DNA of 33,624 nt from DATBDM01 sp034664425 (GTDB taxonomy: Bacteria; Actinomycetota; Thermoleophilia; Solirubrobacterales; Solirubrobacteraceae): positions 1 to 33,624 of the forward strand of contig JAXDHR010000104.1 in NCBI GenBank assembly GCA_034664425.1, written 5' to 3'. Shown one piece after another: positions 7,109 to 14,303 of this stretch. A program made the translations under genes and the position numbers. How positions within the stretch are numbered: the stretch's first letter is position 1; the number at the start of each line of letters is the position of its first letter. The notes under the pieces are model-generated. The model was given only the letters and a program-made list of their open reading frames with translations. It had not been told where the DNA came from and ran no database searches.

Positions 7109-7504
7109 TTGACCGAGCCCCTCGAACAGCCGGCAACGTCGCCGCTGAACGCTGTGTCGAACGCGCTGGTCGCGTTGCACAAGGAGCAGTTCGGCCGCGG
7201 CCCCACGCGAGCGCAGACGCACTTCGCCGGTCCCGACGCGCTGCTCTGCATCCTGGAGGACGCGCTGCTTCCCGCGGAGCGCAAGATGGCTGAAACGGGC
7301 GAGTCCCAGCGCGTCCGGGAATCGCGCATCGCCTTTCAGGTCGCGACGTCCGCCGACTTCATCGCGGCGATCGAGCGCATCCTGCAGCGCAAGGTCGTGG
7401 CCTTCAGCAGCACGACCGACGTCGACAACGACGTCGTCTTCGAGAACTTCGTCTTCGAACCCGTGGGTACCGACGGCAATGGCGGCCCTGCGCCGCAGCG
7501 CTGA
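7109..7504 (+). CDS. DUF2294 (MpsC-like) domain protein
   Basis: A 131-residue soluble protein with the DUF2294 signature: VALHKEQFGRGPTRAQTHF near residue 25, then ALLCILEDALLPAERKMAE, ESQRVRESRIAFQ and the C-terminal VAFSSTTDVDNDVVFENFVFEP. The family is full length here. In staphylococci a member is annotated MpsC, part of a membrane-potential-generating system, but most members, including stand-alone actinobacterial ones, have no proven role. The start is TTG at 7109, supported by an AAGGAAGG Shine-Dalgarno about 9 nt upstream; no better start exists in frame. It stands alone, with a gene-poor region upstream. Confidence 0.8.
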   Translation: MTEPLEQPATSPLNAVSNALVALHKEQFGRGPTRAQTHFAGPDALLCILEDALLPAERKMAETGESQRVRESRIAFQVATSADFIAAIERILQRKVVAFSSTTDVDNDVVFENFVFEPVGTDGNGGPAPQR

Positions 7505-7730
7505 CCGCCAAGCCCTGTTCCGCGCGTCATCCTACGGTCGCCGAGACCACCGGCCGTGGCCGTCCTGGATCGAGGACTTCCACGCGCGCGACGCGCTGGC
7601 GTTCGGGATCCCCGCCCACCGCGCGGGCACCGGGGACGTCATCCCGGACGCGGCGTCGTGGGCAGGCATGCAGGCCTTGCGCGCCGACCCCGGCATGAAC
7701 AACGGAGTCGACAACCGCGATCAGTCCTGA
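7479..7730 (+). CDS. Hypothetical 83-residue protein, possibly a gene remnant
   Basis: The frame overlaps the end of the DUF2294 gene by 26 nt and reads WPSWIEDFHARDALAFGIPA and further to a TGA at 7730. The codons from about 7550 to 7715 nearly all end in G or C, as in the real genes here, while the other frames do not, so the stretch is or was coding. I recognise no family, and there is no convincing Shine-Dalgarno before the ATG at 7479. It could be a small real protein or the C-terminal remains of a deleted gene. Confidence 0.3.
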   Translation: MAALRRSADRQALFRASSYGRRDHRPWPSWIEDFHARDALAFGIPAHRAGTGDVIPDAASWAGMQALRADPGMNNGVDNRDQS

Positions 7731-7793
7731 CAGATCGAGCCGACGGCGATGGCAGCCGGAGTCCGTCGCGTGGAACCTCGGACCAACAAGTCT

Positions 7794-7827
7794 TGATGCG
7801 ACGTGGTATGTTGCCGCCGACGCATCA
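7794..7827. promoter_or_regulatory. Inverted repeat upstream of arsR, possible ArsR operator
   Basis: TGATGCG at 7794-7800 and CGCATCA at 7821-7827 are perfect 7-bp inverted arms separated by 20 nt, ending 17 nt before the arsR ATG. A TATGTT hexamer at 7807-7812 lies between the arms and could be the -10. ArsR-family repressors bind imperfect inverted repeats over their own promoter, so this is a plausible operator, released by As(III). Confidence 0.5.
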
Positions 7828-7844
7828 GAACAAAGGCCGCTGAT

Positions 7845-8186
7845 ATGACAATGCCTTCCACGTTGCCCGCCGGACCGCCCGCCGCCGCCTGCTGCGCGCC
7901 GTCCGTCGGCCCGAACCCCGCGCTTGACGCCGAGCGGATCGCCGCCGTCGCCAAGGCGCTGGCCGAGCCGCTGCGCGTGCAGATCCTCGACGTGCTGCGT
8001 CGCAGCGATCAGGCCGTCTGCCAGTGCGAGCTGATCGCCCTGTTCGACATCAAGCAGTCGCTGCTCTCCCATCACATGAAGAAGCTCACCGACAGCGGGC
8101 TGGTCGCCGTCGAGCGCCGCCACAAGTGGGCCTACTACTCACTCGCCCCCGACCCGTTCCAGGAGCTGACCGCATGGCTGAGCTGA
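7845..8186 (+). CDS. arsR: ArsR-family arsenic-responsive repressor
   Basis: A 113-residue ArsR/SmtB winged-helix regulator. From residue 30 it reads RIAAVAKALAEPLRVQILDV, then VCQCELIALFDIKQSLLSHH as recognition region and a wing VERRHKWAYYSLAPDP. The CQC at the start of the DNA-binding helix is the usual thiol site in this position; an additional Cys pair lies in the N-terminal tail (ACCAPS). Either could bind As(III) and release DNA. The ATG at 7845 gives the standard family length. The gene overlaps arsM by 13 nt and heads the ars operon, so it probably autoregulates the whole set through the inverted repeat upstream. Confidence 0.92.
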   Translation: MTMPSTLPAGPPAAACCAPSVGPNPALDAERIAAVAKALAEPLRVQILDVLRRSDQAVCQCELIALFDIKQSLLSHHMKKLTDSGLVAVERRHKWAYYSLAPDPFQELTAWLS

Positions 8187-9091
8187 CCACCCCGACCGCC
8201 GTATCGCCGTGCTGCTCGATCGAGACGCAGGCGAGCTGCTGCGAGCCGGCCGACAAGGACGCCTGCTGCGACACGACCGCCGCCGGGGGTACCTGCGGCT
8301 GCGCGGCCGGCCAGCGCAGCGCCGAGCCGGGCGACCTCCGCGAGACGGTGCGCGAGAAGTACGCCGCGGCCGCACGGGCCGCCGCTGCGGAGCCGGGGGG
8401 CTCGTGCTGTGGCGGTCCGGTCAGCACGACCGACGCCGCCGGCACCGAGGTGTTCGGCTCGACGTTGTACACCGAGGGCGAGCAGGAGGGCGCGACAGCC
8501 GGCGCGGTGTCCGCATCGCTGGGCTGCGGTGTCCCGACCGCCGTCGCTGACCTGCACGAGGGCGAGACCGTGCTCGACCTCGGCTCGGGGGCCGGCGCCG
8601 ACGTGCTCATCAGCGCCCGGCGCGTCGGCCCGACCGGCAAGGCGATCGGACTGGACATGACCGACGAGATGCTCGACCTGGCCCGCGACAACGCCGCCGA
8701 GGCGGGTGTCGGCAACGTCGAGTTCGTCAAGGGCTACATCGAGGACATCCCACTTCCCGAAGCCTCCGTGGACGTGGTCATCTCCAACTGCGTGATCAAC
8801 CTCGCCGGCGACAAGCACAAGGTCCTCGCCGAGGCCGCGCGCGTCCTACGTCCCGGCGGCCGCTTCGCCGTCTCCGATGTGATCGCCGACCCCGACATGG
8901 ACGACGCCACGCGCGCCGACATGGCGCAGTGGACGGGCTGCATCGCAGGCGCGCTGACCGAGGACGAGTTCCGCTCAGCGCTTGCCGCCGCCGGCCTGGT
9001 CGACGTCGAGATCCGCCCGACCCACCGCGTTCACGAGCACGCCGGCTCGGCGATCGTGCGCGCCCGCAAGCCGCAGGAGCCCCACTCATGA
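8174..9091 (+). CDS. arsM: Arsenite S-adenosylmethionine methyltransferase ArsM with Cys-rich N-terminal extension
   Basis: A 305-residue cytoplasmic enzyme that methylates As(III) with SAM. SAM motif I is VLDLGSGAGAD at residues 133-143. The three cysteines conserved in bacterial ArsM proteins are seen as C118 (SLGCGVPTA), C206 (SNCVINL) and C256 (WTGCIAGAL). Unusual is the N-terminal 45 residues, which hold nine cysteines, mostly as vicinal pairs (SPCCS, SCCEP, ACCDT) and a CGC, and a further SCCGG near residue 78. The ATG at 8174 overlaps arsR by 13 nt; the frame is open further upstream but those codons are the arsR region in another frame. It is second in the arsR-arsM-orf-GAPDH-arsJ operon. 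Confidence 0.93.
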   Translation: MAELTTPTAVSPCCSIETQASCCEPADKDACCDTTAAGGTCGCAAGQRSAEPGDLRETVREKYAAAARAAAAEPGGSCCGGPVSTTDAAGTEVFGSTLYTEGEQEGATAGAVSASLGCGVPTAVADLHEGETVLDLGSGAGADVLISARRVGPTGKAIGLDMTDEMLDLARDNAAEAGVGNVEFVKGYIEDIPLPEASVDVVISNCVINLAGDKHKVLAEAARVLRPGGRFAVSDVIADPDMDDATRADMAQWTGCIAGALTEDEFRSALAAAGLVDVEIRPTHRVHEHAGSAIVRARKPQEPHS

Positions 9092-9177
9092 TCACCAACC
9101 TCACCGCCGCTCGCCGGCCCGCGCGCCGGCTCACGCTGCGACGCCGGCACAGCGCCCCGGCGGCCTGCTGCGCTTGA
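9088..9177 (+). CDS. Short basic peptide ending in a Cys pair, inside the ars operon
   Basis: A 29-codon frame whose ATG overlaps the arsM stop as ATGA. It encodes an Arg-rich peptide (RRPARRLTLRRRH) ending in APAACCA. It fills most of the 110-nt gap between arsM and the GAPDH gene. Translational coupling and the terminal Cys pair, repeated in ArsR (ACCAP) and the ArsM tail, favour a real peptide, perhaps an As(III)-binding or leader peptide. It is too short to judge by composition alone and I know no named family for it. Confidence 0.4.
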   Translation: MITNLTAARRPARRLTLRRRHSAPAACCA

Positions 9178-9201
9178 GCGCCCTGGAATCCGAGGACTTC
9201 C

Positions 9202-10224
9202 ATGACGCGCATCGGCATCAACGGCTTCGGCCGCATGGGACGGCTCGCGTTGCGCGCCGCATGGGATTGGCCGGAGCTTGAGTTCGTCCACGTCAACGAG
9301 CTCGCCGGCGACGCCGAGACCTGCGCGCACCTGCTGACCTTCGACTCCGTTCACGGGCGCTGGGCCCGCGCCGTCCGCGGCGCCGGCGACGAGCTGGCAA
9401 TCGACGGATCGGCGCTCAGCTTCAGCCGGCACGCCGCACCCGGCGACGCGCCGTGGGACGAGTTCGGCGTCGATGTCGTCTTGGAGTGCTCGGGCAGGTT
9501 CCGCACCCCTGTGAAGCTCCAGGCGTACTTCGAGCGCGGCGTGCGCAAGGTCATCGTCGCCGCCCCGGTCAAGGACGAGCGCGCGCTCAACATCGTCATT
9601 GGCGTCAACGACGACCTCTACGACCCCGATCGCCACGACATCATCACCGCCGCCTCGTGCACCACCAACTGCCTGGCGCCGCTCGTGAAGGTGCTGCACG
9701 AAGGGCTCGGGATCGAGCGCGGGTCGATCACGACGCTGCACGACGTGACCAACACGCAGGTCGTCGTCGACGCGCCGCACAAGGACCTGCGCCGCGCTCG
9801 CGCCGCGTCGATGTCGCTGATCCCGACGACGACCGGGTCGGCGACCGCGATCGGGCTGATCTTCCCCGAGCTCGACGGCAAGCTCGACGGGCTCGCCGTG
9901 CGGGTGCCGCTGCTGAACGCGTCGCTGACCGACGCCGTCTTGGACGTCGCGCGCCCGACCACGGTCGAGGAGGTCAACGAGCTCTTCCGGGACGCCGCGG
10001 CCGGGCGGCTGGAGGGGATCCTCGGCTACGAGGAGCGCCCGCTCGTCTCGGTCGACTTCAAGGACGACCCGCGCTCAGGCATCGTCGATGCTCCGTCGAC
10101 GATGGTGACCGACGGCACGCAGGTGAAGGTGCTGGCCTGGTACGACAACGAGTGGGGCTACGCGAACCGGCTCGTCGAGCTCGCCCGGACTGTCGCGCTG
10201 AGCCTCGCAGAGGCGCCGGCGTGA
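9202..10224 (+). CDS. ArsJ-associated glyceraldehyde-3-phosphate dehydrogenase
   Basis: A 340-residue GAPDH. NAD-binding start RIGINGFGRMGRLALRA, catalytic Cys153 in AASCTTNCLAP, and His180 in TTLHDVTNTQ; the HDxTNTQ variant (glycolytic GAPDH has HAYTxDQ) is the mark of the ars-operon type. With arsenate in place of phosphate it forms 1-arseno-3-phosphoglycerate from glyceraldehyde 3-phosphate, which ArsJ exports. The start ATG has a GGAGGATT-like purine-rich stretch (CCGAGGACTTCC) upstream. Its TGA overlaps the arsJ GTG start (GTGA), so substrate-making and exporting proteins are translated together. Confidence 0.93.
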   Translation: MTRIGINGFGRMGRLALRAAWDWPELEFVHVNELAGDAETCAHLLTFDSVHGRWARAVRGAGDELAIDGSALSFSRHAAPGDAPWDEFGVDVVLECSGRFRTPVKLQAYFERGVRKVIVAAPVKDERALNIVIGVNDDLYDPDRHDIITAASCTTNCLAPLVKVLHEGLGIERGSITTLHDVTNTQVVVDAPHKDLRRARAASMSLIPTTTGSATAIGLIFPELDGKLDGLAVRVPLLNASLTDAVLDVARPTTVEEVNELFRDAAAGRLEGILGYEERPLVSVDFKDDPRSGIVDAPSTMVTDGTQVKVLAWYDNEWGYANRLVELARTVALSLAEAPA

Positions 10225-11498
10225 GCAGCGTGGACGCAACCACGACGCGCCGCGGCGATCTACGCAACTACGCGATCGTCACCGGCGCCTACTGGGCCGA
10301 CACGATCGCCGACGGCGCCAGCCGCATGCTGGTGCTCTTCTACTTCTACGAGCGCGGCTACAGCCCGTTCCAGGTGGCGATGCTGTTCCTCTTCTACGAG
10401 GTCTTCGGCATCATCACCAACCTCGTCGGCGGCTTCATCGCCGCTCGCTCCGGTCTCAAGACGACGCTGCTCATGGGGCTCGGCACCCAGATGCTGGCGC
10501 TGGGCATGCTTGCGATCGTGCCCGCATCGTGGCTCGTCGTGCCCTACGTCATGACCGCACAGGCCTTCTCGGGCATCGCCAAGGACCTCACCAAGATGAG
10601 CTCAAAGAGCGCGGTGAAGCTCGTCGTACCCGAGGGCACTGAAGGTGCGCTCTACAGGTGGGTCGCGATCCTCACGGGATCCAAGAACGCGCTCAAGGGC
10701 GTCGGCTTCTTCCTCGGTGCATTGCTGCTCAGCGTGATCGGCTTCCGCAGCGCCCTGGCCGTGTTGCTGGTGATCGTCGGGAGCGGCCTGGTGGTGGTGC
10801 TGGCGGCGATGCGCGGCGACCTCGGCGCTCCGAACGCCAAGGCGAAGTTCCGCCAGATGTTCTCCAACGACCACGCCGTCAACGTGCTCGCCGGCGCGCG
10901 GATCTTCCTGTTCGCCTCGCGTGACGTCTGGTTCGTCGTCGGGCTGCCGGTGTTCTTCCGCACCGAGCACGGCTGGTCGTTCTGGCTGGCCGGCGGCTTC
11001 CTCGCCGTATGGACGATCGGTTACGGCATCGTGCAGGCGTTCGCACCCCGGCTGCTGCGACGTCGCTCGCCCGGGGCCGGCAGCGACCCCGACGGCCATA
11101 CCGCGACCCGGCTGGCGTTCCTGCTCGCGGCCTTCCCGGCCGCGGTCGCCGCCGCGATGGCCGCCGGCGTGGACCCCGTCACCGTGGTCGTGGTCGGGCT
11201 GCTCGGCTTCGGCGTCGTGTTCGCGCTGAACTCCGCCGTGCACTCCTACCTCATCCTCGCCTACGCCGAGGGCGACAAGGTGGCCATGAACGTCGGCTTC
11301 TACTACATGGCGAACGCCGGCGGCCGCCTCGTCGGCACCGTGTTGTCCGGCGCCCTCTACCAGTGGCAGGGCCTCGAAGCCTGCCTGTGGGCCTCGGCAG
11401 CGTTCGTGCTCGCCGCCGGCGCGCTGTCGCGCCTGTTGCCCAGCCGGTCAGCCCGCGCGGTGGCCGGCGCCACGTCGTCGCCGGTCGCTCAGCCCTGA
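10221..11498 (+). CDS. arsJ: Organoarsenical effux MFS transporter ArsJ
   Basis: A 425-residue MFS membrane protein. It starts at a GTG overlapping the GAPDH stop and reads NYAIVTGAYWADTIADGASR in the first segment, then YSPFQVAMLFLFYEVFGI and LTKMSSKSAVKLVVPEG, which are typical of ArsJ. About 12 hydrophobic segments are visible. ArsJ exports 1-arseno-3-phosphoglycerate, which then falls apart outside to arsenate and 3-phosphoglycerate, giving arsenate resistance. The cell thus has both a methylation route for As(III) and an export route for As(V) but no ArsC or ArsB/Acr3 in this operon. It is the last gene of the operon and faces merR. Confidence 0.92.
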   Translation: MSSVDATTTRRGDLRNYAIVTGAYWADTIADGASRMLVLFYFYERGYSPFQVAMLFLFYEVFGIITNLVGGFIAARSGLKTTLLMGLGTQMLALGMLAIVPASWLVVPYVMTAQAFSGIAKDLTKMSSKSAVKLVVPEGTEGALYRWVAILTGSKNALKGVGFFLGALLLSVIGFRSALAVLLVIVGSGLVVVLAAMRGDLGAPNAKAKFRQMFSNDHAVNVLAGARIFLFASRDVWFVVGLPVFFRTEHGWSFWLAGGFLAVWTIGYGIVQAFAPRLLRRRSPGAGSDPDGHTATRLAFLLAAFPAAVAAAMAAGVDPVTVVVVGLLGFGVVFALNSAVHSYLILAYAEGDKVAMNVGFYYMANAGGRLVGTVLSGALYQWQGLEACLWASAAFVLAAGALSRLLPSRSARAVAGATSSPVAQP

Positions 11499-11551
11499 GC
11501 GCGTCGCAGCAACCGCCGTGCTGGCGAGCCGCGCGGTCTAGCGGGTACCGC

Positions 11552-11989
11552 TCACGCGGGTGATTCGCTGGGAAGCGCCGGCAGTAGGCCCGGGGCCGGA
11601 TCGAACAGCGCGCAGGCATCGAGGGTGGTGCACGAGCAGTCCGTCGCGGTCAACAGCCACGTCCGCATCGCTTGCGCCCGCTCAATGAGCGCCTCTACGT
11701 CGGGAAGCCGGCGTTCGGCGAGGTCGCGCAGCGCCTCGAAGGCTGGGGTGCCGGCGTCGGCGCTGCGCAGGAGCAGACGCGCCTCGTCGAGTGAGAATCC
11801 CGCGCGCTTGGCGACCGCAAGGACTTTCAGGCGCCGGATGGCGTCTTTGCCGTACCGGCGCTGGCCACCTTCGCGGTCAGGTGCCGGCAGGATGCCGACG
11901 CGCTCGTAGTAGCGGATGGCGGACGTATTGAGCCCGACGCGCTCGGCGAGTTGGCCGATGGTGAGCATGGGCAGCGCGGTGTGGGTCAT
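11552..11989 (-). CDS. MerR-family heavy-metal-responsive regulator
   Basis: A 145-residue MerR protein. DNA-binding region: MLTIGQLAERVGLNTSAIRY, YERVGILPAPDREGGQRRYG; then the dimerisation helix and a C-terminal metal site DCSCTTLDACALFD with C118, C120 and C126, the CxC-x5-C loop expected in CueR/ZntR/PbrR-like sensors. The metal is not predictable. ATG at 11989 is preferred over 11968 because AAGGG lies about 9 nt before it. The gene is divergent from a small Cys-pair protein across a MerR-type promoter, and convergent with arsJ. Confidence 0.88.
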   Translation of the reverse strand: MTHTALPMLTIGQLAERVGLNTSAIRYYERVGILPAPDREGGQRRYGKDAIRRLKVLAVAKRAGFSLDEARLLLRSADAGTPAFEALRDLAERRLPDVEALIERAQAMRTWLLTATDCSCTTLDACALFDPAPGLLPALPSESPA

Positions 11990-12000
11990 GAAGGACACCC

Positions 12001-12031
12001 TTGACTTGAAGCCGGGTTCAAGGTGAACGCT
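12001..12031 (+). promoter_or_regulatory. MerR-type promoter/operator with 19-bp spacer
   Basis: TTGACT at 12001-12006, then a 19-bp spacer holding the perfect inverted repeat CTTGAA-GCCGGG-TTCAAG (12005-12022), then AACGCT at 12026-12031. The layout matches CueR/MerR promoters, in which the over-long 19-bp spacer is untwisted by the metal-loaded activator. It points rightward to the 109-residue protein; merR starts 11 nt to the left. Confidence 0.75.
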
Positions 12032-12066
12032 AGCGCTCCCGACGAACCGCTTCCCGGGAGAACCCG

Positions 12067-12396
12067 ATGCCCTCCGAACCTCCCATCGCCTGCTCGCTGA
12101 GCGCGACGGAGCTCCCCACGCGCCTCGCGCAGATCGTCCAGCTCGGCCGCGACAGCCTGCTCGACGCTCGCATACACGGCACGCGTGCCAGGCTGCGATT
12201 CGCACCCGGCGCGCGGGTGCGTGAGCGTGTGGCGGCGATCGTCGCCGCGGAGTCCGCCTGCTGCGCGTTCCTGACGATGCAGGTCAGCGAGGCGCGCGAT
12301 GAGGTCGTGTTGACCATCGAGGCGCCCGCAGACGCCGAGCTCGTCCTGGCCGAGCTCGCGAACGCGTTCCGCGGCGACCCGCAGACAGCGTCATGA
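12067..12396 (+). CDS. Small cysteine-pair protein under MerR control
   Basis: A 109-residue soluble protein. It has ACSLSATELPTRLAQIVQLG at the start, then a strand RLRFAPGARVRERVAAIVAA, ESACCAFLTMQVS with vicinal Cys65-Cys66, and a C-terminal EVVLTIEAPADAELVLAELA. The pattern (short helical start, then ExxCCxF) recurs in small actinobacterial proteins next to metal-sensing MerR regulators, but I know no proven function. The Cys pair plus Cys9 suggests metal or metalloid binding. A GGGAGA Shine-Dalgarno sits 7 nt before the ATG, and the MerR promoter is 36 nt upstream. It is the only gene in its transcript with support. Confidence 0.7.
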   Translation: MPSEPPIACSLSATELPTRLAQIVQLGRDSLLDARIHGTRARLRFAPGARVRERVAAIVAAESACCAFLTMQVSEARDEVVLTIEAPADAELVLAELANAFRGDPQTAS

Positions 12397-12624
12397 GCGT
12401 GCCCCACAAGCCCGGCCGGCGCGCCGACACCGCTCTGATCGGCAGACCTCGCGCCGGCGCGACCGCCGCCGCATCGTGCGCCGGGTCTCGGCCACGCTGA
12501 TCCGATGCCAGCTGCGCGCTGTGCCAGGACGCCCATCGCGTCCTGATCGCCGCGCCTGGCCCGGGCCACGCTTGCTCGAGGTGCGGGCACTCGAAAGCTC
12601 CGCGGATGCAGGGCCTTCGGACGA

Positions 12625-12696
12625 TGGGCGCGGCTGGTTTCGAACCAGCGACCTCTCGCGTGTGAAGCGAGCGCTCTCCCACTGAGCTACGCGCCC
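12625..12696 (-). tRNA. tRNA-Val (CAC)
   Basis: On the minus strand a complete cloverleaf: acceptor GGGCGCG/CGCGCCC with A73, D arm GCTC...GAGC, anticodon stem CTCGC/GCGAG with loop TTCACAC giving anticodon CAC (reads GUG, Val), and T arm around GGTTCGAAACC. It is 72 nt long without an encoded CCA. Confidence 0.93.
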
Positions 12697-12713
12697 AAGG
12701 GACGGCAGTCTAC

Positions 12714-14174
12714 TTAGTACGCGCCGCGCCCGGAGAGGACGGCCGGGACCGTCGCGAACACGAGCTCGAGGTCGCGCGCCAGCGACCACCCGGCGACGTA
12801 CTGGTAGTCCAGCTGGACCATCTCCCGGAACGAGATGTTCGAACGGCCGGCGACCTGCCATGGGCCGGTGAGGCCGGGTCGCAAGTCGGCGCGGCGCGCG
12901 TGCCAGTCGAGATCGAGCATGTTGAACTCGGCCAGCACCAGCGGACGCGGGCCTACGAGGCTCATGTCGCCCTTGAGCACGTTGATCAGCTGCGGGGCCT
13001 CGTCGAGCGAGAAGCGACGGATGATGCGCCCGACGCGCGTCACGCGAGCGTCGTCGCGCGACTTGACGATCGCACCGTCATCCCGGACCTCGATCGTGGA
13101 GCCGAGACGCATCGAGCGGAACTTGTAGAGCCGGAACGGCCGCCCGCGCCAGCCGCTGCGCTGCTGCGAGAAGAGCACGGGTCCGGGCGAGTCGAGCTTG
13201 ATCGCGATCGCGATCGCGATCAGCAACGGCGACAGCGCGATCAGGCCGCAGGTCGCGCCGGCGATGTCGAAGGCGCGCTTGACCACCCCCGAGAAGCGGG
13301 AGAAGGACGGCGGGTCGATCGACATCAGCGGCATGCCGCCGAGCTGATTGACCGTCTGGGCTCCCTCGAGGAACTCGAACAGGCGCGGCACGATGTCGAC
13401 CGTCACGTCCGCGTCGCGGCAGGCTCGGATGCAGTCGAGCAGCTGATGGTGGCCTGCGCGGCTGAAGGCGATCATGACCCGATCGACGCGCGCCGGGTCG
13501 AGGATGGAGCGCAGGCTGTCGATCGGGCCGAGGTGGGGCACGAGCATCAGCGCTGCGTCGTGCCCGGGATCGTCGAGGTAGCCGATCGCGGTAAGGCCGA
13601 GCTCTCGGTGCTGGTCGAGCCGGCGCACGAGCTGCGAGGCCACCTCGCCCGAGCCGATGACCAGCGTGCGCTGGCGCAATCCCGGTACGCGGTGCAGTTC
13701 GGCGCGGGCGCCCGCCCGCGTGAGCCCGGCGACGGCGGCCATGAGCGTCGAAGCGCCGAGCGCACCGGCGATTGCGTGCGGCGCGCCGAGCGCCGGGAAG
13801 ACGGCGAGCAGCGGCCAGGACAGCGTGAGGCAGGCCAGCACGAGCTTCGGCGCGTCGCCGATGCCCGTGGACCACGACTGCAGGTCCGTGGAGGCGTAGA
13901 GCCCGCTCAGGAATGCCATCATCGGCCAGCCGATGGCCAGGACGACGCCCAGCACCAGCGCCTGGCCAGGGCTGAGTCCGGAGATCCACCCGCTCCCGGT
14001 TCCGCTGATGAAGCCCGTCGCGACGTCCGCGGAGAGGAGGGTACGTCGCAGCGTGGAAGAGCGCCGGGCGGCCGTACGCGTGCGATCGGCGTGGACCAAA
14101 GAAATTGCGGGCTCACCGATCCGGATGTGCGTCGCCCCCGTCTCGCCCTCCACATCCGTGCTCACTGGCTCCAT
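12714..14174 (-). CDS. Exopolysaccharide polyprenyl glycosylphosphotransferase (WcaJ/CpsE-like sugar transferase)
   Basis: A 486-residue membrane enzyme that transfers a sugar phosphate to undecaprenyl phosphate, the first step of exopolysaccharide assembly. N-terminal half: four hydrophobic segments (residues about 50-155), then a CoA-binding-like Rossmann domain (RTLVIGSGEVASQLVRRLDQ). C-terminal half: KRAFDIAGATCGLIALSPLL membrane entry helix, PVLFSQQRSGWRGRPF, LYKFRSMR, the catalytic-site region RRFSLDEAPQLINVLKGDMS, LVGPRP and LRPGLTGPWQVAGRS. All bacterial sugar transferase motifs are present. It is divergent from the O-antigen ligase-like gene with 129 nt between, so the two belong to one polysaccharide locus. 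Sugar not predictable. Confidence 0.92.
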   Translation of the reverse strand: MEPVSTDVEGETGATHIRIGEPAISLVHADRTRTAARRSSTLRRTLLSADVATGFISGTGSGWISGLSPGQALVLGVVLAIGWPMMAFLSGLYASTDLQSWSTGIGDAPKLVLACLTLSWPLLAVFPALGAPHAIAGALGASTLMAAVAGLTRAGARAELHRVPGLRQRTLVIGSGEVASQLVRRLDQHRELGLTAIGYLDDPGHDAALMLVPHLGPIDSLRSILDPARVDRVMIAFSRAGHHQLLDCIRACRDADVTVDIVPRLFEFLEGAQTVNQLGGMPLMSIDPPSFSRFSGVVKRAFDIAGATCGLIALSPLLIAIAIAIKLDSPGPVLFSQQRSGWRGRPFRLYKFRSMRLGSTIEVRDDGAIVKSRDDARVTRVGRIIRRFSLDEAPQLINVLKGDMSLVGPRPLVLAEFNMLDLDWHARRADLRPGLTGPWQVAGRSNISFREMVQLDYQYVAGWSLARDLELVFATVPAVLSGRGAY

Positions 14175-14303
14175 GCTCCCTGTTCAGTTCTCATTTTTTG
14201 CGCTGCCGGATCCGCCCGGCCAGCGGTGGCTCCCCGGCGAGCCGCCCACCTGCCGCTTCGGCCGCAGTGCTCCAACGGTTGAGCTATTGGAGGGTTGCGG
14301 CTT

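Noticed and set aside
11540..11552. AGCGG-GTA-CCGCT hairpin between arsJ and merR as terminator
   Set aside because: Only five base pairs with a three-base loop; too small to claim.
12393..12500. A 35-codon frame overlapping the stop of the Cys-pair gene
   Set aside because: Composition is not coding-like and the sequence is low-complexity Ala/Arg; no support besides the ATGA overlap.
14295..14303. TTG at 14295 as start of the O-antigen ligase
   Set aside because: It directly follows the GGAGGG site with no spacing; the GTG at 14304 has the proper distance.
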